A stretch of 64,000 nucleotides of DNA from Lycorma delicatula (lineage: Eukaryota > Arthropoda > Insecta > Hemiptera > Fulgoridae), in contig NC_134462.1 of the NCBI RefSeq assembly GCF_047948215.1, positions 112,853,937-112,917,936 on the forward strand, read 5' to 3'. Each line of letters begins with the position of its first letter. Position 1 is the first letter of the stretch. The notes below the pieces were generated by a model. It was not told where the DNA came from. It saw only the letters and a program-made list of their open reading frames with translations, and made no database searches. A program made the translations under genes and the position numbers. Below, in pieces: positions 22,113 through 34,500 of this stretch.

Positions 22113-24028
22113 TATGATAAAAATAAAAAAGCATATAAACCAAATAATCACATTATAAATATTTAAAAAGTAATAATAATAAAAACAATAGAGAGGAATA
22201 TACTAAATGAAATGAAATGAATGTAATAATATTTATATTGGTAAACTAATAAATCATTTAAAAAAAGATTTACAGAACATTATACAAAAACAGACAGAGG
22301 TATCTAATGTAGCTGACCATCTGTTAGTAAACAAACATAGTATAACAGATTGCAAAAAATAATTTTTGGGATTTTTGAGATTTGTAATAATGATAAAAAA
22401 TGAAGATACTCGAGAAATATTTTATATTTGTAAATAAATAATAACAAAAATTTGAAATGATGACCACCAGATCACATTTAGAGATGATTTAATTAAAAAC
22501 ATAATAAAAGTACAATCTAACAATTGGCAATAATGACAACAGAACAAAGGAAAATAATACTAGTACATTTTAAAGGTTTAATCATTCCAGTACTGGACAG
22601 TAAAATTTGCATGTACATTCATGTCATCAACATTTCCAAAATAAATAACATAACTTCAAATAAAATAACAAATTATTAAAATATATATTTTAATGTAACA
22701 GATATAGAATTTAATACCAACTGAAGATGTAGAATACCACTAAACTGGCAATTGAAAATTAACATAGTAAGTTTAACTTATCTAATTACTGTGTATTGGT
22801 GGCTTATATTCCATACAGTATATATAATAATATAAATAAATATTTCACTTGTACTGAATGAGTCAAATTTTGGGTAAAAAATCAAGAGATTCCACTGAAG
22901 TGAAAAGTTAGATCAAATAAGAAAAACCATCTTGATAAGATAAGAACATATTTTTTGAAAAGTAAAGATGCAAAAACCTTGTCATAATCATCATGAATGT
23001 TTTTTCAACTGAGTTATTTTTTGAAATCTATTAACTAATGATAGTCGCAAAGTGTGAGATTTGGCATTTTGATAGGAAATGATACACTTAAATAACTTGA
23101 AGATCCGTAAAAGATTTTGTTTGACACAAACAATTTAAAGATAAACAATGTTATGTAGTTGACAGACTTCTCATGTCAATATTTCCCATCATTTTTTTGT
23201 ATTGCCTGACACAACTTTCTTAGACTTGCATAAGATCAATCTTTTAGTGTTTTTTGAGGAAAAAATTTAATGAAATAAATCCACCATCCAGTTCTAAAAT
23301 ACTGCTGCATGATTTTCTATTATAACATTTGGTATTTTTTTCATTGGTGGTGGTTTTGAAATTAACTAATGTTTAGTCTACTGACGACATTTTTACCATA
23401 AACAAAAATTAAACAGTGTACATTTTCAGCAATAGTTTCTTCTTTTATATGAGGAACGGAATAACTACATCATTCTGAATTTGGTAAGATTTTGAATTAA
23501 TATGGATACTTTAAACATATATCATAGGCACAATGTTGCTATGATTGAGACATGGTATAATATAGACATCAAGTGAACATGGTCACAACCATGTTTACTA
23601 TTGTCTCTCATTGTCATGGTCTCTAATGTAAAAAGTAAGTTCCCTTACATTTTAAGTAACAAATGCTCCTTGCATGTATATGTGTAAACAAACTGATTAT
23701 TTTTCTCTTATTTCATCTTTTTTAGTTTAGTAATAAAAATACCATGTTATTATTCTCATAGTTGTTTAATAAACAAAAAGGTATAACATTGACTTTTCTG
23801 TATCCCATTCCATATGTACACAAATATATGCTTAAAATTATTTTCAACAGAGCCTTCTGAACTGTGAATTATTTTGTATGTTTAATGTATATACCTTAAC
23901 ATTATTTCATGTGTTAAAAATCTTATCTTATAAAGATGTAATCTACATAATGTATTAATATGTACTGATCAGAATAAATATTTACACAAATAACATTTTT
24001 AAAACTAAAGTTTGTTGAGAAAACTTAC
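22113..24028. other. Intron sequence, nothing recognised
   Basis: AT-rich, with no ORF of note. The stretch 23160-23660 is slightly richer in GC and could be a decayed repeat, but no motif was identified. Confidence 0.45.
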
Positions 24029-24261
24029 TTTAATGATTGATTATTGTGGAGAACTTGTACTAGATCTCCTAATTCAGCAGGATATTCCATAATAGCCCAA
24101 GGAGGTTCTTTTTCTGTACATATACCTAAAGTATGAACTACATTTGGATCTGATAAACCAGCCATAAGGCGTAACTCTCTAATGCACTCTGGTTTCAATG
24201 TGCGTGCACAAACTTGAACTTGCCCTTCTCCTTCTGCTACTTCAGTTTCACATATTAATAC
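24029..24261 (-). CDS. DDR-like receptor exon 8 in window: kinase N-lobe
   Basis: 233 nt, acceptor TGTCAG, donor GTAAGT. It begins VLICETEVAEGEGQVQV and runs through CARTLKPECIRELRLM and SDPNVVHTLGIC to the hinge-side segment AIMEYPAELGDLVQVL. Aligned to DDR1/2 (LVAVKILRP, FLKEVKIM, DPNIIRLLGVC), the beta-3 Lys position is Arg (CARTL versus AVKIL). The stretch before helix C is several residues shorter. The helix-C Glu is kept (REL). The exon ends in phase 2 and joins 20372. Confidence 0.9.
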
Positions 24262-24569
24262 CTGACAGAAAAAAAGAAATAAATGAATATAAAAATTAAA
24301 GTTCTGCTGGATAATTATGTCAATTTCAGAAGTATCTCACATTAGAAGTCCAAACAAATATTAATTTAATTTAATACAAATTAAAACTCTCATGATGAAT
24401 TTATCTTTAAATATTTAATTAAAAAATAAAAAAATACAGCATTCGAGACTGACATTAAATGAGAACACAAAAATTCCTTAAATTTTATCTAACCAAAAAA
24501 ATATGATAAATCTTTTCATTTTCATAATATGATTTCCTGCATTTGTACAATTTTACAAGTTGACTAATA

Positions 24570-24860
24570 GTTTGTTACAATGAGGTGCAATTGAAAAGTT
24601 CCTGAACTTAGCTTATGAAAATTCTATTTAACTTTCATGTATCCTCCATTTTCTATGAAGTAATTGCCTTATGATTTACTGATCACAGTTATTCTGTAAT
24701 CCTTTGAAAGCTTTTCGTAAAAACCCTTTTCTTTGAAAGAATTAATTATTTGTTTATCTTCTTCCACATTGTCAAAATGTTCTCTTTTCACATTCAAATA
24801 CATTTTTTTTTGGAAAGAATGCCAAGTTAAATGAAAGTAAAGTATTAAAATTTTGGTAGG
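24570..24860 (-). pseudogene. Mariner transposase C-terminal relic
   Basis: The minus-strand reading gives KKMYLNVKREHFDNVEEDKQ, IINSFKEKGFLRKAFKGLQN, then NCDQ before a stop. This fits the mariner tail pattern (LK..L.G.RF...EEI......L.......F...F..W..RWDKCI). An end-like sequence TGAGGTGCAATTGAAAAGTT lies at 24580-24601. No catalytic block remains. Confidence 0.55.
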
Positions 24861-26327
24861 TCCTAAGCAAAACAGTAAACTTATATGATCTACCTTGACG
24901 GGCCAGTTTCTCTTTTCTTACCTACTCCCATTTTACTTATCCTTGGTCCTTTCTTTTCCTTCTTTCTTTGATGGCTAAAGTATTTATCAAGTAAAGTTGA
25001 CCCTTATAATATAAACAAAAAGAAAAGCTTGGAATAACTAGCATGTTATCTGACAAAAAACTGTTATTCTCAGGGAAATGTGAATTAGTAGAGCAGAAAA
25101 AAGCCTGATCTCCACAAACTTGAAAACTAATTTACTGCCTTGATATCCTGAGTTCAATATAAAAATTATCCACACTTTGATAATATAAAAGCCAAAAAAA
25201 AATTATAGATCAGCTCTAATGCAAGGTTATAAAAATATATCACTCTGGCTTCATTATAAATAGTACTTAAAAGACCTGTGGACACCTCAGGTGTCAGTTC
25301 CACCATTAGGTAGTTAACTGTGATGTACTTCTCAAGATCAATTAATTGTTAATACAGTGAGGGAATTCTTCAGCAGCAAGACATTATCATGGAAACAACG
25401 TGAATGAGTTTTAATTAAATGCAGTTTCCCTGTAGATATGAATTGATTTGTTGAGTGACTGGCACTAATTTTCCTTAATAAATTGTGTCTGTAAAATTTA
25501 GATTTAAAGATTTGCATTATTTGACTTCTAGAACATAAATCTGGGTGAAAGTTTACTCTAGCCGTAACTCATCAACAAAAATTGTTTTCTGACATATATT
25601 TGTAGGTACTCCTTTCATTATTTTGATGAAAGGAATATGTTGATAAAGTATGGTAGAAGAAACATCCTGAAACAAGCTGTGTAATTTTCTATAAAAGCAA
25701 TTACAAGTAAAACATTGTTCATTTAAGATTGAAATTTTATCTAGAAAAACTATACTGTAATTTACCAAAAGAGAATGTGTCCACTCAAAATTTCAAATAT
25801 ATCTATAAAATTTTTAGACAAATATTGAAAATTCTATAAGGTTTAAAATTTACTTTAATCATTTTTTTTTTTGAGAGTGAATGTATCATACAGAATAGGA
25901 ACATGCCAAAAAAAAACAACAAAAAAACAATAATTTCATAAGTAGAAAGCCTAACAAAATTCTAAAAACAATTAAAAATACACAATTTTTAATTAACACC
26001 ATGTAATTTAAAAATGCATGATCAAAATAAAAAAAAATAATTTTTTCATCAGAAAAAAACAAAAAAATCTCTCAAATCTTACTACGATTGATGTGACTAT
26101 TTATCTGATAAGACTGAATAGTTCTAAAAATAAATTACTAAGTAGATAAAATTCCAAAATTTAAAATCTCTTAATTCTTAGATTTAAAACTGAAAACTTG
26201 AAATGCCTAAAGACATAAAGATAGAAAAAAATTAGTAATTTATATAATAAGATTGGAAATTTTAGACAGTAAATTTTTACTTTTATTATTTATTAAATTT
26301 ATTATGTGTTATAATTTATAAACTGAC
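24861..26327. other. Intron sequence, nothing recognised
   Basis: AT-rich with long A-runs (25890-26060). The 71-residue minus-strand ORF at 25553-25768 has no recognisable motif. Confidence 0.45.
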
Positions 26328-26465
26328 CTCACCAATAGAGCATGAACCAAGTGTTTTTAAAACTGAGAGACAATGATATGGTATAACAGTCAATTCAACT
26401 TCTCTACAGCGATATGTCTGTCCCATGCTTGGAGCTATATTCCATGAAACTGATGGTGGTGCAAG
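26328..26465 (-). CDS. DDR-like receptor exon 7 in window: start of kinase domain, altered glycine loop
   Basis: 138 nt (46 codons), acceptor ATTAG, donor GTCAGT. It encodes LAPPSVSWNIAP...LSVLKTLGSCSIGE, continuing into VLICE in the next exon. This aligns with the DDR kinase start (LRFKEKLGEGQFGEVHLCE), but the GxGxxG loop reads GSCSIG, so the second glycine is Cys. The 8.7-kb intron upstream contains the GC-rich retro-insert and the whole Pao/BEL element. Confidence 0.88.
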
Positions 26466-26987
26466 CTAATGAAATAAACAAAAGGATGCAAGTAAATAGA
26501 TTTTTAAAATATGGATAATAATCTTTTACATATATTACCTTTACAGTAATTAAACAAAAACAGCATAATTACCATGTATAATCTAATTTAATATATTCTA
26601 GAAAAGGAATTTCTAAAAAGCTTAAAAACGATTTTTAAAGGAAAACTCATGAACATACTATAAAAAACGTAAAAACTTAACTAAATTTTGTAATATAATG
26701 CATAAAGTAATGTATTTACCAGAATAATGGAAACTTTTAAAAGAAATCTAATAAAGGGTTCTTTATCTAACTCATAAGCCATGTTGTTGTTTTCACAAGT
26801 GACAACCAGAATTTAATTTAACTAATACTATAGCAATAGGATGTTTAGCAGAACAGAGAATATTGCATAGCAAAATGGTAAGCCTCAATTTGCAGTAGTG
26901 AGGCAGATTTTTCTTTCAGAAGAAAAAAATTCAAATGAAGTTATATAATTCAATCATCTGAAGTCATCTGGAACATGTTTACATAGA
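26466..26987. other. Intron sequence, nothing recognised
   Basis: AT-rich DNA between exon 26328-26465 and the retro-insert at 26988. No ORF or repeat recognised. Confidence 0.45.
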
Positions 26988-27787
26988 ACCAAAAAGTGAT
27001 AGGTTGGTTTGCTTGGCATTTCTCCCTTCACCATCCCATTCGGTTGCCCTAAAGCATAAGACCGAATGTCTGTGCCACAAATGGCTACTGAGCCACAAAA
27101 CAGTTTAGTGACTAGTGTCCTAACTAGCTCCTAGAGCTAACCTAAAAGCGTGAGTGGATAAGCGTGGTATCATACACCAATCACTTAAATGTCCCACCGC
27201 CCACTTGTCTATATCACTAAAATGGGTAGGTGCACCCCGTCAACTATCACATATGACTATCAATAATTAAATTTATCTCGTTAAAGACAGCAGTTCGCTG
27301 CCACGCCTAGGCCGCTGATTGTCAGCAAGTACCGGTCCACCATTAAAGTGCTTGGAGCCTTAATCTGGTTGGTAGCCAGCCATATCTCTTGTTAGCTTCC
27401 TACAGCAGCGCGATATGAATCTTTTCCCTTAGGTAGACTACTGATGTCGGCTGAACAGAGCAACGGGATCAAGGAACTCCCACGTGGTCCAACAATGCGG
27501 CTCTTGCCACATTGACTTGCCGCTTTTGAGTGGCAAATTTTCCCCTTGACCTCTAAGTTCTAGGGTGGCCTGAGTTCAGGCCCCCCCCCATAAGAGCTGG
27601 GCAGTCGAACATCATGTATTCGTTTGAATGGACCTCCCCGTATATGTACAGCTAATGAGCTGGCCTAATATTGGTTTAAATTTACATGAGCACCCGGGCT
27701 CATGTTGCCCTTAAAAACAAAGGGGAGGCATACCATCCTCCCCGATCATGCATAAAAAAGTACCAAAAGTGTACCAAAAAGTGATAG
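26988..27787 (+). mobile_element. GC-rich retro-insertion flanked by perfect 15-bp target duplications
   Basis: The 15-mer ACCAAAAAGTGATAG occurs at 26988-27002 and again at 27773-27787 and brackets a 770-bp body. The body is far more GC-rich than the surrounding intron and ends in an A-rich tail (ATAAAAAAGTACC), so insertion by target-primed reverse transcription on the plus strand is inferred. Internal text includes GGGCTCATGTTGCCCTT and GGGGAGGCATACCATCCTCC, both with internal dyad symmetry. No coding sequence was recognised. It may be a 5'-truncated LINE 3' UTR or a large SINE. Confidence 0.75.
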
Positions 27788-28161
27788 AGATAATACTTAA
27801 AAATTAAGTGAAGGAATCCTGAACAGTCCTCTGTCGTGGTTAAGGGGAAAGTCTAATTCAGAGTCTGAAGGCGTGACATTAAAAAAGGTTACAAAAAAAT
27901 TATATCAAATTCTGGTGAAACCAAGAGTTTAATTCTTTCCAATCTTTTCCATGGCTACTTTCTAGGCTGCTTTATTATACCTGATTACTTCATTAGTAAT
28001 TTTATGCTATTTTTTAATTTCTATCCTTACTGTGATATGTTTCATCAACAGTCAGTACATGTATTGGGATTGTTCAAAGATACCAATAATTTTTTTTTAG
28101 AATTTCTGAATTTAGTGGAGTAATGTCTACTGGCAATTGAAGACTATCATTTTCTTTTATA
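27788..28161. other. Intron sequence, nothing recognised
   Basis: AT-rich sequence between the retro-insert and the Pao/BEL element. No ORF or repeat recognised. Confidence 0.45.
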
Positions 28162-28166
28162 ATATG

Positions 28167-28562
28167 TGTTAAGTTTTAATATCATGTTTTCTTATTCAAA
28201 TATTGTAATGGTAGCTTGTTGTTGTAGTTACATTTCACGCCGCTAGGGCTGACGACACGCGTGCACTTCTTTGTTACAATCGGGGTGTGGACACGTTGCA
28301 AGATGATGTAGTGGGACGGTAACATACAATGCATTTAGTTATTTAATCATTCGTTTACGTTAATTAGATTCAATATACTTCAGTACTCAAAATGTTGTAT
28401 GTATTATTAACATTCAATGTGTTATTACTAAACTGAAATCAAACTACAACAAACAAGACTACCACATATACTTAGTCAAAAATGTATTCTACAAATGAAT
28501 AAATACTACATAAACTCAATATGGATTTGTCTACTTATTCAATCTCCAACTAATCACACACA
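28167..28562 (+). repeat. Pao/BEL left LTR
   Basis: 396 bp, nearly identical to 34501-34900. It contains the GC-richer block CGCCGCTAGGGCTGACGACA near its start, which reads CGCCACTAGGGCTGACGACA in the right LTR. It ends AATCACACACA. Confidence 0.92.
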
Positions 28563-29105
28563 TATTTTGGTCCTCCGAGCCGCATAGTGAACTTCAGCAA
28601 CATATTCGATACGACGTATTCAATTTTAAATTATAAGTTTCAAAATGGACTTAATTCGTATAGACATTCATTCGTATAGTTATACAAGCTACTCCAAAAA
28701 CTGTAATGCGTACAAACATTATACGCAGTGAAATTTAACTATAAAGGTGTAAGTAATAGTGATATGTAACTGTGATTTTAGTGATATGTAACTGTGATTT
28801 CCAAATTGTACGTTTCTTTCTTTCTTTGTTACTAATTCTATTGGAATCGATGTGTTGGAAATTTCCAGATTGAACTGGATAGTGGTTTTCTTACGTCACC
28901 GAGTCTAATCTTAAGCAGGTACAACTACGTCATTTTGGCTAGACAAATATATCACGGCCAAGTTCAACTATCTACGAATACGACAATCCACAAGGAGCTA
29001 CAAGTATCAACATTCATCATATGCGTAACCCATTGTTCATCTTATTAATTAATTTGTTTACCTTTCTTATTATTATGTCTAATTTCTTATTATTATTATT
29101 AATGT

Positions 29106-30460
29106 TTACGTTAATATAATTAAATTCAAAACGACTGACGAGGAATCAGCCAATAGCAAGACTTTGCATTTGCAGACTAATAAGCAAGAACTTATTAAAA
29201 AATGTAGTGTAATTAAGGCATCAATCACACGAATAAACACCTTTGTTGATAATTTCAACCCCGCAAAAAATGAAATATATTCTTTACAAATAAAATTAAA
29301 AAATTTATTAGAATTACAAGTTAAATATGATGACATTCAGTTGGAAACTATTGATTATGATGGGACTGATGACAGAATACAAACTGAAGATAATCTATGA
29401 AACATAGAATGTAAATTAAAATCTTTGTCAGATAAAAATGTCTATAAAACCTCCTGATAAATCAGATGTTACCGATATTAAACCAATTATTAATAACCAA
29501 ATGCAGTTTTTACAGCCAATTAAATTGCCATGTTTTAGTGGAAATTTACTTGAATGGCAGCATTATTTTAATACATTTAATGACTTAATTCATTCTAGAA
29601 ATGACCTTTCTGATATTCAAAAATTACATTACTTACAGTCATCTTTGAGGGATGAGGCCGATTAATATCATAAAAAACTTACCAATTACAAGAGAAAACT
29701 ATTCAGTTGCTTTAAATCTCCTTAAAAAAAGATTTGATAATAAATACATAATCTCTTGTTCATCTTATTAAAAATATTTTAAAAATTGGTTTCATTGATA
29801 AAGAATCTGCAGATAATTTAGATCATTTTATTAATAAAATTAATAAGTTCATTGGAGGCAATGAATTTACCTGTAAATCCTTATGAACTCATTGTTATGC
29901 AATTACTAGCATCAAAATTAGACAAAATTACTTGAAAAAATTGGAAGGAAAGACTTTCTAATGAAAACTTTCCTAATTTCAAAGATTTTGTTGAGTTGCT
30001 TAATAATAGAAGACAAATACTTGAAAATGTTACAGCTAAACTTGAGTATAATTCGCAATCAAATAACACCCACTCTATTAACAAACAAGTATTTAACAAA
30101 CCCTTTAAAGATCAAGGAAAATATAACAATTCAAATAAAAATTACTGAGGAAATTTAGTTAGTTACCATGCAAATTCAAAAATTATTCAATGTACTATGT
30201 GTAAATCCGTTCATTATTTATATACATGAAAAAAATTTCTTGATTTAACAGTAGACAAACGCAAGGAATTTTTAGTCCAGAATAAGCATTGTTTTAATTG
30301 TTTTCGAACAGGTCATTATGTTAATAATTGTATGAATAAGCATGTATGTAAAACATGTTCCAAAAGGCATCATTCCTTAGTCCATACCGAGGAAATTAAT
30401 AAATCTAGCTCTAAGCCTGAAAATAATACTTATTGTGCATTAAAATTACAAACAAACAAA
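29106..30460 (+). pseudogene. Pao/BEL gag region, frameshifted
   Basis: The coiled N-terminal part at 29164-29400 (LQTNKQELIKKCSVIKASIT) is followed by a stop, then by 29438-29665 with IKLPCFSGNLLEWQHYFNTF, NDLIHSRNDLSDIQKLHYLQ and SSLRDEAD. That is the DUF1759-type gag core of Pao/BEL elements. A zinc-knuckle stretch CFNCFRTGHYVNNC...CKTCSKRHHSLVH follows at about 30290-30390 (CCHC plus a CxxC..H pair). At least two frameshifts and several stops lie between these blocks. Confidence 0.88.
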
Positions 30461-30461
30461 A

Positions 30462-30731
30462 ATGTTCTATTGTCTACTGCTGTGCAATACTGTGGACAAA
30501 CATGGAAATTATCAGACATATAGAGTGTTGCTTGATTCAGGCACTCAAGCCAATTTCTGCACAATGGAATTTGCTCGTAAACTTGGGCTAACCTTAACAA
30601 AAAATAATCTTCCAATTTCTGGAATTAATAACTCGTTATATCAATCAAATTACAGTGTCACAGTTAAACTATACTCTCGCTATGAAAACTTCACAGTAGA
30701 CATTGTTTGTGCTGTATTACCGAATAACTGA
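30462..30731 (+). pseudogene. Pao/BEL aspartic protease region
   Basis: Contains YRVLLDSGTQANFCTMEFAR and KLGLTLTKNNLPISGI. The LDSGTQANF block is the aspartic protease active site (family A17/DUF1758). The ORF is in a different frame from gag and RT, so it is not expressed as one polyprotein. Confidence 0.85.
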
Positions 30732-30790
30732 CAATCTTCCTGCTGAATCATTTCATTGATCTCATCTCAATTTACCTGAGAACTTATTTC

Positions 30791-32757
30791 TTGCGGACCC
30801 AAACTGATAATAAATACATTTCTTCTAATATTGATGTCCTTTTAGGTGCACAGTACTTCCTAAACCTTATTCTGCTGAATAAATTTGTACGTAACCAGGA
30901 TTTTCTCTTGATACAAGAAACAAGACTAGGATATATATTAGCTGGAAACCTTCCTTTAAATGTTACACGCAACAATTCCGTTTCTTCTTTTTTCATTCGT
31001 AATGACAATAAACTTCTTTTATCACAGATAGAAAAATTCTGGGAAGTAGAAGAACCTATTTTAGTCAAACAAACCTCTCATGATAACTCAATATGCAAAA
31101 GGAATTTCATAGAAAATACAATTAGAAATAAGGATGGTAGATTTATAGTTACGTTACCTCGTAAATCAGATAACATCAAACTTGGTGATTCTCTTAATAA
31201 CGCCAAAAATAGATTTTTGTCTTTAGAATGCAAATTTATTCAAGACCCCAGTTTTAAGAAGGAATACTCTAATTTTATTAATGAATATATAGATCTAGGT
31301 CATATGTCTGAACTTAATTCAAAGGATTTATTGATATCTGACTCAGAAGTTTTTTATCTACCTCATCACGCTGTTTTCAAGGAAACAAGCTTAACAACCA
31401 AACTAAGAGTTGTGTTTGACGGCTCAGCCAAATCCAGCAATGGTCTTTCTCTAAATGATATACTAATGATAGGACCTACGATTCAACAAGACTTATTTTC
31501 AATCATTTTAAGATTCAGAGTCCATAATTATGTTATCACATCTGATATCACAAAAATTTACAGACAGATTCTAGTTACTCAAAGGGACAGTAATTTGCAA
31601 AGAATTCTGTGGCATGAAAACCCTGAACAAGACTTAAAGCATTATGCCTTAAGAACAGTAACCTATGGTACAACTAGTGCCTCATTTTTAGCTACTCGTT
31701 GTTTAGTTCAAATTGCCAATGATAATAATGATCAATTTCCTAATGCCTGCAGAGCCATATTAAATGATTTTTATGTTGATGACCTTATTACAGGAGCTGA
31801 TAGTGTACATGAAATCAAGCAATTAAAAACTGATGTATGTAACTTATTAAAACAGTATGGCTGTCCCCTTCGTAAGTGTTTCTCCAACTGTCAAAATATT
31901 GTTTTCTCAACTGATGATACTATACCATTAAACACATCTATATCATTAAATAAAAATGGAAACATATGTACTTTAGGTATATTATGGAATAATTACTTAG
32001 ATAAATTAACTTATGAAGTCAATCAAAAGGAAGTTAAAATATTCACTAAAAGACATATTTTGTCAATTATTTCTGGTATCTATGATCCATTAGGTCTCAT
32101 TGGACCCATTATATTTTTATGCAAAGCCTTTGGCAAGTCAAGTGCAATTGGGATGATACTTTACCCGATAATTTACTATCACAGTGGCAAATTTTATACA
32201 ATCAATTAAGTTTAGTTAGTTCTATAAATGTTGACAGATGTGTAAAGTTAAGCATCAAATCCTTTCAACTCCATGGATTTGCAGATGCATCTCTTAGGGT
32301 TTCGGATGTTATATATATGTTAGAATTACTTACTGTAATGATAAGGTTTCATGTAATTTATTGTGTTCCAAATCACGAGTTGCCCCTTTAAAACAAATGA
32401 CTCTTCCAAGACTTGAACTTTGTGCTTGTTTGCTCTTATCACGTTTACTCAATCAAGTTACATTAGCTTTAAATGAAAAAATCAATGAAATTCATTTATA
32501 TTCTGATTCCATGACTGCACTCCAGTGGATTCATGTTTGTAGCCAATCGAGTTTCAGAAATTCAACAGTTGACTTCTAATGCGAAGTGGCATCATATTGA
32601 ATCACCTTCGAATCCTGCCGATATACTCTCTCGGGGATGTCTTCCGGAAAAATTAATTAATTTTGTATTATGGTGGCATGGTCCAAGCTGGCTTTCACAA
32701 GATTCTTCCTGTTGGCCAACTAATCATCACTTTAATTCTACTGAAAAAAAAAATTGA
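30791..32757 (+). pseudogene. Pao/BEL reverse transcriptase and RNase H, broken
   Basis: The main ORF 30791-32209 (472 residues) has LGAQYF, PRKSDNIKLGDSLNNAKNR, LTTKLRVVFDGSAKSSNGLS, DITKIYRQILV, TVTYGTTSASFLATRCL and the catalytic NDFYVDDLITGADS. It ends after YDPLGLIGPI by frameshift. RNase H continues in other frames: LHGFADAS (32265), RLELCACLLLSRLL and LYSDSMTALQWIH (32361-32579), then NPADILSRGCLPEKLI (32533-32757). The D of FADAS, E of RLEL, D of SDS and the D of NPAD are visible. In SDITKIYRQI the usual Met of DIxKM is Ile. Confidence 0.92.
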
Positions 32758-32802
32758 TCCTCAATGCCTTGTTGAAAAAGTCAAACTGTTCAGGTATCTC
32801 TT

Positions 32803-34254
32803 TTGACCGCTAATATTACTGATTATACTGAGAAATACTCATCGCTGTCTAAAGTAATCCGTGTTTTTACTTATTGTTTGAGATTCATTCAAAATATTAA
32901 GCATAAGTCTATTAACCATAGAAAATTTGATGCATTGTCTTCAAATGAATTAGAATTCACTCTTGAATTTTTCATTCATCAATCTCAGTTAACATATTTT
33001 CAGTCTGAAATTAATGATCTTCAAAACCAACATTTCATTTCGAAACAAAGTAAACTCAGTTCACTAGATCCACTTTTAGACAGTAAAGGTTTACTTCGTG
33101 TAGGAGGTAGACTGGAACATTCTAATTTGTCTTTCGATAAAAAACATCAATTAATACTACATCCTCATGCAAACATAACAAGGTTAATCATCCACAGTGA
33201 ACATTTACGTCTTTTACATGCTGGACTCCAATTAACTCACAGTTCTCTTCGTCAAAGATTTTGGATTGTGAATGCAAAAATAGCTATTCGTTCTATAGTT
33301 CGGAAATGCCTAAAATGTTTTCGTTTTAATGCTGATAAGCAATCTCAGCAACTTGGTCAATTACCCTCTTCTAGAATTACAACTTCTAGAGCCTTTTCTA
33401 GTTGCACTATTGACTATGGTGGCCCTATTATGATTCAGCATGGCGGACAGAAATCTAAAATTCTTTCAAAGGTCTATATTGCGCTTTTTATTTGCTTAGT
33501 TACTAAGGCTATTCATTTAGAACTTGTTTCAGATTTAACAACTGAATTCAGATAACGCTACTAATTTTCGTTGTACTAGGAACACTCTTTATGAATTGTT
33601 TCAATTTTTTGAATCAAAGGACTTCAATTTGGCTATTCAGTCTTTCTCAAATTCTCAATATTTCAAATGGTCATTTATTCCCCCTTCCTCGCCCCACTTA
33701 GGTGGCTTGTGGGAAAGCGGGATCAAGAGTGTTAAATTTCATCTTCGCCGTGTCGTTGGACAAACCATTCTTACCTTCGAGGAATTTTATACAATTTTAA
33801 CTCAAATCGAAGCATGTCTTAATTCTCGCCCACTTTTCGCTATTTCTAATGACCCTAAAGATCCTGAACCGATTACTCCTGGCCATTTCTTAATCAGCTC
33901 TCCTCTCACTTCATTTCCTGACCCAGACTTTTCCGAAATTCCAGAAAATCATTTAGGTAGGTGGCAATTATTGCAGAAATTTATTCAAGTTATTTGGAAA
34001 AGATGGTCTAAAGATTACTTGCATCAATTGCAAAAACGCAATAAATGACATTTTCCCAATAGAAATCTTTGTGAGGGCGATTCTGTTTTAATTTGTGATG
34101 ACAATACTTCTCCATTATTTTGGAAATCTGGAATTGTTACTCATGCTTTCATGGGTTCTGATAATTTAGTTAGAGTTGTTGACATTCATACATCAAATGG
34201 TGTATTTCGTAGACCAATACATAAATTGTGTCTGCTACCCTTATCAGATAATTA
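32803..34254 (+). pseudogene. Pao/BEL integrase, broken
   Basis: ORF 32803-33555 has the HHCC zinc domain (HSEHLRLLHAGLQLTHSSLR, then CLKCFRF) and the first catalytic Asp in CTIDYGGPIM. A small deletion fuses LTTEF directly to SDNATNF (33538-33570) and shifts the frame, removing the segment between them but keeping the second Asp. ORF 33596-34048 has WSFIPPSSPHLGGLWESGIK with the catalytic Glu, then PITPGHFLI and HLGRWQLLQKFIQVIWKRWS. After a further stop the C-terminal chromatin-side domain (GDSVLICDDN-like, WKSGIV) continues to about 34254. Confidence 0.9.
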
Positions 34255-34500
34255 ATTAAATCTTAATAGTTTTTATTCAATGTTTTTTTATTTTTATATG
34301 TATTCATTTTATTACTTATGTATATCTCACTAACTGTTATATGATATTACCTCATATTGTATTATTTGTCAAGGTTACATTATGTTAAAAAACTGTATTA
34401 TATTTGTATTACATTATACTATGAATTTTCTTATAACTTAATTATTTATATATTACTCAATCGTTTATATTCAAAATCTGCCGATTTTGGTGGGCAGTTA

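Noticed and set aside
25553..25768. 71-residue minus-strand ORF in the receptor intron
   Set aside because: Out of phase with both flanking exons and has no recognisable motif.
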